A stretch of DNA of 64,000 nucleotides from a virus. A program made the translations under genes and the position numbers. The stretch spans positions 124,001-188,000 of the IMG/VR virus record IMGVR_UViG_3300035670_000010; one strand, written 5' to 3'. Positions 27,412 through 36,273 of the stretch are shown in pieces. The stretch's first letter is position 1. Each line of letters starts with the position of its first letter. The notes below the pieces were generated by a model. The model was given only the letters and a program-made list of their open reading frames with translations, was not told where the DNA came from and made no database searches.

Positions 27412-27938
27412 TATCTATATATATTTCCTTTTATAAACCCAGGTTTAATCATGTCTCTTATCTCATCATCTGTGTATTTGGCTAAATTTGTTCCATAAAT
27501 ATACAAATATGTACCAACCTCCAATCCTTTTGGTAATGAAGTTATTTTTGTATGTCTTAAATCCAAATTACCGCCAACTTTCAATCCTTCTGGTAATGAT
27601 GTTATTTGTTCACAGCCAAATAACGACAAGTCACGCCCAACTTTAAAACCTTCTGGTAGTGAAGTTATTTTACTATTTTTTAAATATATTATACCATCAA
27701 CTTTTAAACTTTTTGGTAATGAGGTTATGGCTAAACCAATCAAACTCAAGGAACCCCCCACTTCCAATCCTTCTGGCAATGATGTTATTTTTGAACCTTT
27801 TAAATTCAAATTACCTTTAACAATTAATTCTTCTTTTGTTAATGGCATTTCATTCTTAAATTTCCATAAAAATGGTACTTTGTGACCTTCCTTCTCTTCA
27901 AGGAACTCAAATATTCTTTTTAGTTGTTCTTCTTCCAT
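27411..27938 (-). CDS. LRR-family protein 9 (5 repeats)
   Basis: 175 aa, MEEEQLKRIFEFLEEKEGHK. Five repeats. The block 'DLSLFGCEQITSLPEGLKVG' is identical to part of protein 10, evidence of recent segmental exchange. Tail 'IRDMIKPGFIKGNIYR'. TAATG coupling on both sides. Confidence 0.8.
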   Translation of the reverse strand: MEEEQLKRIFEFLEEKEGHKVPFLWKFKNEMPLTKEELIVKGNLNLKGSKITSLPEGLEVGGSLSLIGLAITSLPKSLKVDGIIYLKNSKITSLPEGFKVGRDLSLFGCEQITSLPEGLKVGGNLDLRHTKITSLPKGLEVGTYLYIYGTNLAKYTDDEIRDMIKPGFIKGNIYR

Positions 27939-28702
27939 TATCTTACTATTCTTCCGTTTATAAACCCAGGTTTAATCATTTCTCTTAATTCTTCATCATC
28001 TAAATCCATTGCAAATACACTTGCTCGGATAAATAAATCACCCCCAACTTGCAAACCTTTTGGAATCGGTGTCACATTGGTGTTATATATATTTAAATAC
28101 CCACCAACTTTTAATCCTTCTGGTAATGAAATAGTCCCCAACCCAGTTAAATCCAAATCACCTTTAATATCCAAAGTGTTAGTAATAAAAGTTTTTGAAG
28201 TTATTAATCCACCAATTTTTAAACCATTTGGTATTTTTGTTAACCTATCTAATTCTGTGTATTTCACAATTAAAATACCCCCAACTTGCAAACCTTTTGG
28301 AAGTGATTCCACTTGTGTATCTGATAAATCCAAAGAACCACCAACTTGCAAATCTTCTGGTAATGAGGTTATGTTTGCATATGATAAAGTTAAATCAACC
28401 CCAACTTTTAATCCCCTTGGTAATGATTTTATAAGACTATGATCCAAATATAGGCTACCACCAACTTCCAAACCTTCTGGTAATGTTTCTATATCTGATT
28501 CAGTTAAATTCAAATCACCTCCAACTTTCAATCCTTCTGGTAGTGATTCTATATTTGAATCTGAAAAATCCAAATCACCTTTAACATTTAAATCTTCTTC
28601 TGTTAATGGTTGATTATTTATTAACTTCCAAATAAATGGCACTTTATGTTCTCCTTTTCCTTCAAGGAATTCAAATATTCTTTTTAGTTGCTCTTTTTCC
28701 AT
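27938..28702 (-). CDS. LRR-family protein 8 (8 repeats)
   Basis: 254 aa, MEKEQLKRIFEFLEGKGEHK. Eight repeats, one of which is irregular (LTKIPNGLKIGGLITSKTFI). 'DLSDTQVESLPKGLQVGG' recurs almost unchanged in protein 3. Tail 'LREMIKPGFINGRIVR'. Confidence 0.8.
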   Translation of the reverse strand: MEKEQLKRIFEFLEGKGEHKVPFIWKLINNQPLTEEDLNVKGDLDFSDSNIESLPEGLKVGGDLNLTESDIETLPEGLEVGGSLYLDHSLIKSLPRGLKVGVDLTLSYANITSLPEDLQVGGSLDLSDTQVESLPKGLQVGGILIVKYTELDRLTKIPNGLKIGGLITSKTFITNTLDIKGDLDLTGLGTISLPEGLKVGGYLNIYNTNVTPIPKGLQVGGDLFIRASVFAMDLDDEELREMIKPGFINGRIVR

Positions 28703-28705
28703 AAG

Positions 28706-29221
28706 TTACTCCCATTCATCATCTATTTCTCCACCCACTTGGCCACCAGTTGATTCAATCTTGTTATATAACTGATCAACTGTATATGATTTGGCAAGTG
28801 GAGTATTAGCAATATAAAAATTATTATAAATGTACAAATTATTTGGCACATTTGTTATTTCATTACATCCCATAATATATAAATTCTGCCCAACATACAA
28901 ATTGTCTGGAAGACTTGATATATTAGTATAATCTAAATATAAATCATCTTGAACATATAATCTATCTGGTAGATTTATTAACTCTTTGCAAAAACTCAAG
29001 TTCATTGTACCCTTAATATATAAGTCATTTGGCAATTTTCTTATATCAGAATTATTTACATCTAAATAACCATCATATACATATCTTTTATCACTTGAAT
29101 ATGCTTCAAGTTCATCAACCAAATCTTGCTTAAGAATGAAGTTTACCATTCTTATAGGTTGATCCACATTCTCTCTCTCTTTGAGAAATTTGAATATCTT
29201 GCTTAATTGTTCTGCTCTCAT
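28706..29221 (-). CDS. divergent LRR-family protein 7 (4 repeats)
   Basis: 171 aa, the outlier: MRAEQLSKIFKFLKERENVD. The repeats are LPNDLYIKG-like with Tyr in place of Lys/Glu. The tail is replaced by 'IESTGGQVGGEIDDEWE' and the usual 'MIKPGF' is absent. It still sits in frame with the operon (4-nt overlap with protein 6). Confidence 0.75.
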   Translation of the reverse strand: MRAEQLSKIFKFLKERENVDQPIRMVNFILKQDLVDELEAYSSDKRYVYDGYLDVNNSDIRKLPNDLYIKGTMNLSFCKELINLPDRLYVQDDLYLDYTNISSLPDNLYVGQNLYIMGCNEITNVPNNLYIYNNFYIANTPLAKSYTVDQLYNKIESTGGQVGGEIDDEWE

Positions 29222-29916
29222 GGTCTTCTTATTCTTCCTAATACAAATCCAGGTTTTATCATTTCTCTTATTTCATCATCTGTGTATTTTATTGCTATAA
29301 ACAAATCACCCCCAACTGCCAATCCTTTTGGCAATGTTTTTATTGATAACATAGATAAATCCAAGTCTTGGCCAACTTTTAAATCCTCTGGTAATGAGTT
29401 TATTTTTGTGTTATTCAACCACAAGTTGCCCCAAACTACCAATCCTTCTGGTAATGATTCTATTTTTGATTTTATTAAATCCAAACTACCCTGGAGTTTT
29501 AAACCTTTTGGTAATGAAGTTATTTCTGAACCAAGAAGACTCAAATTACGATAAACTTCCAAGCCTTCTGGTAATGAGGTTATTTTTGAATTATTTAAAT
29601 TTAAATTACCCGTAACTTTTAATCCTTTTGGTAATGATTTTATACTTGATGCGTTTAAGTCCAAATCACCCCCAACTTCCAAGCCTTCTGGTAGTGATTT
29701 TAAAAATTTGGTCATATCCAAGTGCAAATCACCATAAACTTTCAAGCCTTCTGGTAATGAGGTTACGTTACTATACGACAAATCCAAATCATCATCAACA
29801 ATTAATTCTTCTTTTGTTAATGGTTGATTGTTTATAAACTTCCATCTTAATGGCACTTTATGTTCCCCTTTCCTTTCAAGGAAATCAAATATTCTTTTTA
29901 ATGCTTCGTTTTTCAT
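29218..29916 (-). CDS. LRR-family protein 6 (8 repeats)
   Basis: 232 aa, MKNEALKRIFDFLERKGEHK. Eight repeats. It starts with the family module and ends 'IREMIKPGFVLGRIRRP'. Stop overlaps the start of the divergent member by 4 nt. Confidence 0.8.
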   Translation of the reverse strand: MKNEALKRIFDFLERKGEHKVPLRWKFINNQPLTKEELIVDDDLDLSYSNVTSLPEGLKVYGDLHLDMTKFLKSLPEGLEVGGDLDLNASSIKSLPKGLKVTGNLNLNNSKITSLPEGLEVYRNLSLLGSEITSLPKGLKLQGSLDLIKSKIESLPEGLVVWGNLWLNNTKINSLPEDLKVGQDLDLSMLSIKTLPKGLAVGGDLFIAIKYTDDEIREMIKPGFVLGRIRRP

Positions 29917-30323
29917 TATCCTATTATTTCACCTTTTATAAATCCAGGTTTTATCATTTCTATTATATCCTCATGATAATAATCTTCACTTATGGGTGTT
30001 CTATAGATATACAATTTACCACCAACTTTCAAGCCTTTTGGTAGTGAATTTATTAATGAACCAGATAAATCCAAATTACCACCAACTTCCAACCCTTCTG
30101 GTAATGATTTTATTATTGTTTCATCTAATTCCAAAGTACCCTCAACTTTCAAGCCTTCTGGCAATGATGTTATATTTATATCTGTTAAAATCAAATCACC
30201 TTTAACATTTAATTCATCTTCTGTTAGTGGTATATTATTTTTCAACTTCCAAATAAATGGTGCTTTATGTTCCCCTTTCCTTTCAAGGAAATCAAATATT
30301 CTTTTTAATACTTCTTTTTTCAT
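29916..30323 (-). CDS. LRR-family protein 5 (3 repeats)
   Basis: 135 aa, MKKEVLKRIFDFLERKGEHK. Three repeats, one of the shortest members; the repeat number differs from its neighbours by whole units, as expected from unequal recombination. Tail 'IIEMIKPGFIKGEIIG'. Confidence 0.8.
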   Translation of the reverse strand: MKKEVLKRIFDFLERKGEHKAPFIWKLKNNIPLTEDELNVKGDLILTDINITSLPEGLKVEGTLELDETIIKSLPEGLEVGGNLDLSGSLINSLPKGLKVGGKLYIYRTPISEDYYHEDIIEMIKPGFIKGEIIG

Positions 30324-31102
30324 TACCTTTTTATTTTTCCTTTTATAAATCCAGGTTGAATCATCTTTCTTAATTTATAAGTAGTAAGTTCATTTAAAGA
30401 TGAATATTCCAACATTAAATCTCCAAAAACTTCTAATCCTTTTGGCAATGACTTTATTGTTGTATATTGCAATAATAAATCACCACCAACTTTCAAACCT
30501 TCTGGCAATGATTTTATTTGCTCGCAACCAAATAATAACAAATCACCCCAAACTTCCAATCCTTCTGGTAATGAAGTTAATTCTTTGCAATATGCTAAAT
30601 TCAATTTACCATTAACTTTCAAATCATCTGGTAATGTTTCTATCTTTGACTCTCGTAAATATAACTCACCACCAACTTCCAATCCTTTTGGTAATGATTT
30701 TATACCTGTATCTAATAAATTTAGAACACCATCAACTTTTAAGCCTTCTGGTAATGATTCTATTTCTGAACGCATTAAATTTAATGATCCAACTTTCAAA
30801 CTTTTTGGTAGTGTTTTTATTGACGTATAAGATAAATCCAAATTACCACCAACTTCCAACCCTTCTGGTAAAGAGATTATATTTGACCATTGTAAATTTA
30901 AATTACCACCAACTTTCAATCCTTTTGGTAATGAGGTTATGTCTTTCATACTCAAATTCAAATCACCTTTAATATCCAAATCTTTCTTTGTTAATGGCTC
31001 ATTAAAGACTATTCTCCATAGTAATGTCCCTTTTGCTTGGTGTGATTTCTTTTCCTTATCTTCAAGAAATTCAAATATTCTTTTTAATGCTTCTTTTTCC
31101 AT
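30323..31102 (-). CDS. LRR-family protein 4 (9 repeats)
   Basis: 259 aa, the longest array member: MEKEALKRIFEFLEDKEKKS. Nine repeats, with 'LFGCEQIKSLPEGLKVGGDL' shared with proteins 9 and 10. Tail 'LRKMIQPGFIKGKIKR'. Confidence 0.8.
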   Translation of the reverse strand: MEKEALKRIFEFLEDKEKKSHQAKGTLLWRIVFNEPLTKKDLDIKGDLNLSMKDITSLPKGLKVGGNLNLQWSNIISLPEGLEVGGNLDLSYTSIKTLPKSLKVGSLNLMRSEIESLPEGLKVDGVLNLLDTGIKSLPKGLEVGGELYLRESKIETLPDDLKVNGKLNLAYCKELTSLPEGLEVWGDLLLFGCEQIKSLPEGLKVGGDLLLQYTTIKSLPKGLEVFGDLMLEYSSLNELTTYKLRKMIQPGFIKGKIKR

Positions 31103-31641
31103 TATCTTATTATTTCCCCTTTTATAAATCCAGGTTTAATCATATCTCTTAATTCTTTATCTATGTATTCTAATAATGCTGTATTTTTAATAATCAACTC
31201 ACCTTTAACTTCCAACCCTTTTGGCAATAAGGTTATCTTTGTTCTTCTTAAATCCAAAGTGCCACCAACTTGCAAACCTTTTGGAAGCAATTCCACTTGT
31301 GTATCTGATAAATCCAAATCCCTACCAACTTGCAAATCTTCTGGTAATGAGGTTATGTTTGAACCTTCCAAATATATATCACGTCTAACATATAAATCAC
31401 TTGGTAATGATTTTAATTTAGGTGTATAAGATAAATTCAAATTGCCACCAATTTTTAAACCTTCTGGTAAGTAGGGTATATCTGAATGTTCTAAAAACAA
31501 ACCACCTTTAATATCCAAATCTTCCTTTGTTAATGGCTCATTAAATTCAATTTTCCATCTCAAAGTTCCTTTTACTTTGGCCAATTTATTTTCCTTCTCT
31601 TCAAGGAATTCAAATATTCTTTTTAGTTGTTCTTTTTGCAT
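31102..31641 (-). CDS. LRR-family protein 3 (5 repeats)
   Basis: 179 aa, MQKEQLKRIFEFLEEKENKL. Five repeats; 'YTPKLKSLPSDL' is shared with protein 2. Tail 'LRDMIKPGFIKGEIIR'. Confidence 0.8.
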   Translation of the reverse strand: MQKEQLKRIFEFLEEKENKLAKVKGTLRWKIEFNEPLTKEDLDIKGGLFLEHSDIPYLPEGLKIGGNLNLSYTPKLKSLPSDLYVRRDIYLEGSNITSLPEDLQVGRDLDLSDTQVELLPKGLQVGGTLDLRRTKITLLPKGLEVKGELIIKNTALLEYIDKELRDMIKPGFIKGEIIR

Positions 31642-32108
31642 TATTTATGTATTTTTCCTTTCACAAATCCAGGTTTTATCATTTCTAATAATTCATAACG
31701 TTCATATTTCATCATTGTTGTCAATTCCAAATGTAAATCACCACCAACTTCCAATCCTTTTGGTAATGATTTTATATCTGTATATGTTAAATCCAAATCA
31801 CCACCAACTTTTAACCCTTCTGGTAATGATTCTATTATTGAGCCTTCCAAGTATATATCACCTTTAACATCTAAATCACTTGGTAATGATTTTAATTTAG
31901 GTGTATAAGATAAATTCAAATCACCAACAACTTTCAAACCTTCTGGTAAGGATTTTATTTTTGAAAATGCTAAATTCAAATCACTTGTAACATTTAAATC
32001 TTCCTTTACTATTGGCTCATTATTTACTAATTTCCATTTAAATGGTGTTTTATGTTCTCCCTTCCTTTCAAGGAAATCAAATATTCTTTTTAATGCTTCT
32101 TTTTCCAT
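31641..32108 (-). CDS. LRR-family protein 2 (4 repeats)
   Basis: 155 aa, MEKEALKRIFDFLERKGEHK. Four repeats; tail 'LLEMIKPGFVKGKIHK'. One-nucleotide stop/start overlap with protein 3. Confidence 0.8.
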   Translation of the reverse strand: MEKEALKRIFDFLERKGEHKTPFKWKLVNNEPIVKEDLNVTSDLNLAFSKIKSLPEGLKVVGDLNLSYTPKLKSLPSDLDVKGDIYLEGSIIESLPEGLKVGGDLDLTYTDIKSLPKGLEVGGDLHLELTTMMKYERYELLEMIKPGFVKGKIHK

Positions 32109-32578
32109 TATCTATATATTTCTCCTTTTATAAACCCAGGTTTAATCATTTCTCTTAATTCATCATCTGTGTATTTTGTTAATGGTGTATAACGAATATT
32201 CAAATCACCATCAACATATAAACTTTCTGGTAATGAGGTTATGTTATTACAATAAGCTAAATTCAAACCACCACCAACTTTCAAACCTTCTGGTAATGAT
32301 GTTATTCTGGTATGAAGTAAATTTAATGCTCCACCAACTTTTAATCCTTTTGGTAATGAATTTAATTTTTCAGAATATGATAAAACCAAATCACCACTAA
32401 CTTTCAATCCTTCTGGTAATGAGGTTATCTTTGAATCAAATAAATACAAACGACCCTTAATATTTAATTCTTCTTTTGTGAATGGTATTTCACATTTGAC
32501 TTTAAATATAAACGGCACTTTATGTTTTTCCTTCTCTTCAAGGAATTCAAATATTCTTTTTAGTTGTTCTTTTTTCAT
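32108..32578 (-). CDS. LRR-family protein 1 (4 repeats), operon head
   Basis: 156 aa, MKKEQLKRIFEFLEEKEKHK. Four repeats. First gene of a ten-LRR-gene run; 11 nt before its ATG is TATTTATTGTAA, so the whole array would be expressed from that promoter class. Tail 'LREMIKPGFIKGEIYR'. Confidence 0.82.
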   Translation of the reverse strand: MKKEQLKRIFEFLEEKEKHKVPFIFKVKCEIPFTKEELNIKGRLYLFDSKITSLPEGLKVSGDLVLSYSEKLNSLPKGLKVGGALNLLHTRITSLPEGLKVGGGLNLAYCNNITSLPESLYVDGDLNIRYTPLTKYTDDELREMIKPGFIKGEIYR

Positions 32579-32589
32579 TATAAAATTTA

Positions 32590-32601
32590 TTACAATAAAT
32601 A
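32590..32601 (-). promoter_or_regulatory. TATTTAT-TAA element (LRR operon)
   Basis: TATTTATTGTAA ends 11 nt before the ATG at 32578. Confidence 0.55.
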
Positions 32602-32612
32602 TACAAAATAAA

Positions 32613-32645
32613 AAAACCCCTAGACTAATCCAAGAGTTTTTTTAA
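32613..32645 (-). terminator. terminator after RNA ligase
   Basis: AAACTCT pairs with AGGGGTTT (with G-T pairs) and a T-run follows on the minus strand; it separates the ligase gene from the LRR operon promoter. Confidence 0.6.
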
Positions 32646-32670
32646 ATTTAAAAAATGTCCAAGAAGATTA

Positions 32671-33690
32671 TTAGTTTTTGTCCTTCAATAAGAACTTATT
32701 GCTAATGGCTTTAAATGAAATAACATTGTCAGATGTCCTAATTACAATACCTTCTCTTTCTGTTTTTTCATTCAAGGATGACTTACCTTCGGCAAACTTC
32801 AATAACTCATCAATTGTTTTTGGCAAATCTGTTCCAGCCCTAATTGATAAGAGTGGTGCAACCTCCAACTGGTTCTGGGCCATAAACATAGCAAACTCTG
32901 CGTAATTAAACCTTTTGTGAGCATCAATGTCAAATGCTGTAAAGAACCTAACTGTATGACCTTTTATCTTGTAGCGATTTCCCTGGATGCCCTCACCAAT
33001 CAACTCACCTTGTATTGCAAAGTTCTTGTTTTTGGCTCTCATCTTGTTCTCCAAATCAAGTTCCCTTGCAACCTTCCAGAAAGTATTCCCCTCTGTTTCC
33101 AATAGTTCAAGATTTCTTGAACAAACCCCAAACTCACCATTGTTTATGTAGAATGTTGCAGAGGATCCATCCAGTTTTTCTGTTATATAGAAATCATCAT
33201 TTGATTCTATATATGTCTTATAATCATTTGGAATATTCTGGGCTCTAATTTCATCTGTCTTGGAAATGAAGGATGGAAACATTCCTTTTGCCAGCCCAGA
33301 AAGTTCAGGTGAAATTGGTGTTTCATACTTCACAATACCCAACATTTCTGTCACATCCATACCCTCTTCAAGAGATATTTCAGAACCTAAAACAGAAATA
33401 GGCAATATCAACCCCTGGGAGATTTGCCCCCTCATTTTTATAGTTCTCAATCGAAAACCCTCTGCTTCAGTTGATTTCCTATATGAAGATTTCCTTAAAA
33501 ATTCAAACTCTTCCCTAATGGGTAAGAAGGAATCAATCTCACAATACACAATGAAATCACCCACCTTATGTTCAACATTCTTGGCAACAACAACTTGCCA
33601 TCCATCAACAATGGCTAGTTCAATGTTGTCAGCACCTTCAATAGGCTTTAAATCTGATATTTTTCTAACGCTTGCAAGTTTCCTTTCCAT
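32671..33690 (-). CDS. RNA ligase, DRB0094/Rnl5-like
   Basis: 339 aa. N-terminal OB-like domain 'SDLKPIEGADNIELAIVDGW', then ligase motif I 'YITEKLDGSSATFY' (adenylated Lys in KLDG, near residue 171), motif III-like 'FFTAFDI', motif IV 'EREGIVIR' and motif V 'ISFKAISNKFLLK'. The order with OB first is that of the DRB0094 family. It seals RNA 3'-OH/5'-phosphate ends with ATP. With the 5'-kinase at 13255 and tRNA-like RNAs, a tRNA repair role like T4 Rnl1/Pnk is likely. Confidence 0.9.
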   Translation of the reverse strand: MERKLASVRKISDLKPIEGADNIELAIVDGWQVVVAKNVEHKVGDFIVYCEIDSFLPIREEFEFLRKSSYRKSTEAEGFRLRTIKMRGQISQGLILPISVLGSEISLEEGMDVTEMLGIVKYETPISPELSGLAKGMFPSFISKTDEIRAQNIPNDYKTYIESNDDFYITEKLDGSSATFYINNGEFGVCSRNLELLETEGNTFWKVARELDLENKMRAKNKNFAIQGELIGEGIQGNRYKIKGHTVRFFTAFDIDAHKRFNYAEFAMFMAQNQLEVAPLLSIRAGTDLPKTIDELLKFAEGKSSLNEKTEREGIVIRTSDNVISFKAISNKFLLKDKN

Positions 33691-33716
33691 TATTATTTTT
33701 TTTTGTTTAGTTAATA

Positions 33717-33745
33717 ATCCCCCCTACCCAGGCATTTGAGTAGGG
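33717..33745 (-). terminator. terminator hairpin
   Basis: CCCCCTAC/GTAGGGGG around a 12-nt loop directly after the gene at 33754; the T-run is better on the plus strand, so it may work in both directions. Confidence 0.6.
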
Positions 33746-33753
33746 GGTTTTAA

Positions 33754-34020
33754 TCAATCTACTAAAGTTTCAATCTTTGATTTGTTGATTATATGATCTG
33801 TGATTGTATAATCCTCCACTTTTGTCAAGATGACACATTTGGATAAAATCTTATAAGGAACATTGATTAAGAAATCATTTCCATTATAGAACTGGAGGGT
33901 ATTCTTTAACTGTAAGGATCCGTGTATAGATTTTAGGAATAACTTGAACTGTGTCTTATCAACAAAATTCTCATTGATTAAATTCTCATTCTTGTAAATT
34001 ACTCTAATGTTATGTGTCAT
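33754..34020 (-). CDS. 88-aa hypothetical protein
   Basis: MTHNIRVIYKNENLINENFV, 'LQLKNTLQFYNGNDFLINVP' and 'KCVILTKVEDYTITDH'; beta-rich. Box TAAATTTG lies 22 nt upstream and a terminator directly downstream, so it is monocistronic. Function unknown. Confidence 0.7.
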   Translation of the reverse strand: MTHNIRVIYKNENLINENFVDKTQFKLFLKSIHGSLQLKNTLQFYNGNDFLINVPYKILSKCVILTKVEDYTITDHIINKSKIETLVD

Positions 34021-34042
34021 AGTCTTGTTTTTTTTGTTGATG

Positions 34043-34050
34043 CAAATTTA
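34043..34050 (-). promoter_or_regulatory. -7 box (TAAATTTG)
   Basis: TAAATTTG 22 nt before the ATG at 34020. Confidence 0.55.
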
Positions 34051-34196
34051 AAGTAAAAGATTGAATTAACCAAATATTTTTTTCATTATTTTCTGGGTTA
34101 GGTCATCATCATAGCCACACATTGACCTTTCTTATCAGAAGCCCTATTGGCAGGCTACTCCTGGAAGTGTGGTTCACCCATTGATTCTTTTTAACA

Positions 34197-34532
34197 CTAG
34201 ATTACATACTCTGGAATTCTTTCAATTGAATCATCTATTGTATCCAATAACCCATCACAATATACATCTTTGATTTCTTTCTTAACTCTTCCAAGAGTAT
34301 TCACCAAATACACATCATACAAATCACTACCATTTAATGTAATTAAAACCCAGCCTTTGTGCCTACGGGCAGACACTCTTAAAAGCAAACCCTTGTTGCT
34401 TAAATTTATTGTTTTTGACACACCAAAAGACCAGAACACAGGTTGATTATATGTGAGCCAACCCATTGTTTCCTGTGGGTTAAATTCTAATTTGTCTTCA
34501 AGTAAAGGTTTGATTGCTGTTATGATTTTCAT
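34197..34532 (-). CDS. 111-aa hypothetical phage protein
   Basis: MKIITAIKPLLEDKLEFNPQ ... 'LRVSARRHKGWVLITLNGSD' and 'VYLVNTLGRVKKEIKDVYCD'. Matches a small beta-rich family widespread in phages. The ORF read in another frame across its 5' end (34498-34785) is a shadow. Function unknown. Confidence 0.75.
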   Translation of the reverse strand: MKIITAIKPLLEDKLEFNPQETMGWLTYNQPVFWSFGVSKTINLSNKGLLLRVSARRHKGWVLITLNGSDLYDVYLVNTLGRVKKEIKDVYCDGLLDTIDDSIERIPEYVI

Positions 34533-34551
34533 GTTGGTTGTTTTGTTGATG

Positions 34552-34559
34552 CAAATTTA
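34552..34559 (-). promoter_or_regulatory. -7 box (TAAATTTG)
   Basis: TAAATTTG 19 nt before the ATG at 34532. Confidence 0.55.
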
Positions 34560-34588
34560 ATACAAAGAAATGAATTGACCAAATTTTT

Positions 34589-34831
34589 CTACACCAATTC
34601 TGGTTGATTTTTTCTAAACCCATCCCAATGGTTTCTAACCCTCTCACAAGCATATGGGTAAGATCCGCCCCTATTGATGACCATATGCATTCCTGTTTCA
34701 CCAAACATCCACCACTGGAATTCTGACTCATGTTCGCTAGCAACACAGTATAATTTACAATTATTGCCCCATGCCCACAATACACCTACTGATTCAATTT
34801 CTCTTTCTTTTTCTCTAACTTCTGTTCTCAT
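34589..34831 (-). CDS. 80-aa hypothetical protein
   Basis: From ATG at 34831: MRTEVREKEREIESVGVLWA, then 'FQWWMFGETGMHMVINRGGS'. The upstream extension to 34936 is rejected because it overlaps another small gene. Aromatic and Cys-containing; function unknown. Confidence 0.6.
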   Translation of the reverse strand: MRTEVREKEREIESVGVLWAWGNNCKLYCVASEHESEFQWWMFGETGMHMVINRGGSYPYACERVRNHWDGFRKNQPELV

Positions 34832-34853
34832 TTTAATTTTGTTTAGTTTGGTT

Positions 34854-34988
34854 TTAAAGTATTTTCCAAGAATATGTAGTATAACTATTACGAAGAAACC
34901 TATCACATTCTTTTTTTGTCTTGAACTCACGCACAAACACCCTGCCTGTCTTTTTTTCTGTCAATTCTAACACTTGCGGCTTTCTCAT
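34854..34988 (-). CDS. 44-aa basic protein
   Basis: MRKPQVLELTEKKTGRVFVR, 'EFKTKKECDRFLRNSY'. Box TAAATTTG 23 nt upstream. 'FVREFKTKKECDRFLR' looks like a small beta-beta-alpha unit. Function unknown. Confidence 0.6.
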   Translation of the reverse strand: MRKPQVLELTEKKTGRVFVREFKTKKECDRFLRNSYTTYSWKIL

Positions 34989-35011
34989 AGTGGTTGGTTG
35001 TTTTGTTGATG

Positions 35012-35019
35012 CAAATTTA
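35012..35019 (-). promoter_or_regulatory. -7 box (TAAATTTG)
   Basis: TAAATTTG 23 nt before the ATG at 34988, opposite the plus-strand operon promoter. Confidence 0.55.
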
Positions 35020-35063
35020 CAGCAAATAATTCAAACCACCAAATCTTTTTTTCAAAAAAATAG

Positions 35064-35075
35064 TATTTATGGTAA
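35064..35075 (+). promoter_or_regulatory. TATTTAT-TAA element
   Basis: TATTTATGGTAA ends 4 nt before the plus-strand ATG at 35080. Confidence 0.45.
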
Positions 35076-35079
35076 AAAA

Positions 35080-35973
35080 ATGAAAAAGTTTATAACATTT
35101 ATTTTATTAACTATTGTAATACAGAGTTGTAACACATTATCCCACACGAAAAAGACATATGTCCACCAGTTTGCAACCTCAACCAAGGATTTACCAAAGT
35201 ATTCCTTAAAGTTCAACCAAACATTATCCAATGTGAGGAAAAGTAGGGGTGTATATTTTGCCAATACATTATCAACACCATCATTACACCTAACAGAATT
35301 AGATAGCATATACGCACAACAAAAATTGGATGAAAGAAAAACCATTTTATTTCAAAACTCATTTGAAATTCTTAATACATACTCAAAAATATTATTGGCC
35401 TTATCATCAGATGTTTATGTTGATGATTTATATAACAATATAAAAGAACTTGAATATGATTTAGAATCCTTAATAAACCTAAATAATAAATTAACATCAT
35501 TTAACACTCCAACCGGTTTCGTAAATATAGGGGCTAAAATAGGAGTAGTTTCTGGAAGAATTTATATAAACCAAAAACAAAGTAAAGAGATAAAAATATT
35601 ATTAAATTCTTCTGACACATTAATAACAAATGTATCAAATAATATTATTTCATATTTGGATTCTAAAAACTTAAATGCTATCATTGATAATGAAGATAAG
35701 ATGTTATCAATAAACTACTTGAGTTATATACAACAATCAAATAGAACTAGTATTTATACTGATTTGGATTATATCAAATTAAAATCAGATTTATCTAGCA
35801 TAAAAGAATTAAAAGATAATTTAATTATTTGTATGATTAATTTAAGAGATTCTCATAAAATAATGGTGGAAGAAATTAATAAAAAAAATTCAACTATTGA
35901 TACTATAAATGAAATAAAAGAATTAGCAAAAACCATAGTTGAAATAAACCAAATAATTAAAGAATTAAAATAA
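35080..35973 (+). CDS. lipoprotein with helical domain
   Basis: 297 aa from ATG at 35080. Signal and lipobox 'KKFITFILLTIVIQSCNTLS', with the lipidated Cys about residue 16. The rest is helical with long Asn/Asp/Leu-rich stretches ('LEYDLESLINLNNKLTSF'), possibly a coiled coil. First gene of a three-gene plus-strand operon with the two genes after it. Location cell envelope by inference; function unknown. Confidence 0.75.
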   Translation: MKKFITFILLTIVIQSCNTLSHTKKTYVHQFATSTKDLPKYSLKFNQTLSNVRKSRGVYFANTLSTPSLHLTELDSIYAQQKLDERKTILFQNSFEILNTYSKILLALSSDVYVDDLYNNIKELEYDLESLINLNNKLTSFNTPTGFVNIGAKIGVVSGRIYINQKQSKEIKILLNSSDTLITNVSNNIISYLDSKNLNAIIDNEDKMLSINYLSYIQQSNRTSIYTDLDYIKLKSDLSSIKELKDNLIICMINLRDSHKIMVEEINKKNSTIDTINEIKELAKTIVEINQIIKELK

Positions 35974-35974
35974 T

Positions 35975-36271
35975 ATGGAATACCTGTTAAAAGAAATACA
36001 TACTTCAATTACAAATGTTGAAAATGAAAGATATAATGAGAATTTATCCAAGGTAGAAAAAACTCATCTTGAAAATACTTTATTAACATTAAGAAATATG
36101 GAGAGATCTATCATTAATAAAAAAAATGATGATATGCTCCAAGAATTATCTACCATCACACCATCCCTAACTAAACTAATAAATGAAATGGAATCATCTG
36201 GGGAAAGACTTAATGAACTGAATATAAAACTAAAACGCTTAATCAATATTATCAACTTTTTAAAATTCTAA
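35975..36271 (+). CDS. 98-aa coiled-coil protein
   Basis: MEYLLKEIHTSITNVENERY, highly helical and charged, 'RLNELNIKLKRLINIINFLK' at the end. 1-nt gap after the lipoprotein gene and 2 nt before the next gene. No family recognised. Confidence 0.7.
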   Translation: MEYLLKEIHTSITNVENERYNENLSKVEKTHLENTLLTLRNMERSIINKKNDDMLQELSTITPSLTKLINEMESSGERLNELNIKLKRLINIINFLKF

Positions 36272-36273
36272 AA

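Noticed and set aside
26945-32400. Many plus-strand ORFs across the LRR region, with regular repeats
   Set aside because: They are antisense images of the 60-bp LRR unit; their periodicity comes from the minus-strand genes.
34100-34196. Tiny ORF MCGYDDDLTQKIMKKIFG and stems upstream of 34020
   Set aside because: Only 18 codons; start context weak and no neighbour support, so not annotated.
34498-34785. ORF of 95 aa on the minus strand
   Set aside because: Overlaps two better supported genes in another frame and has low-complexity content; judged a shadow.
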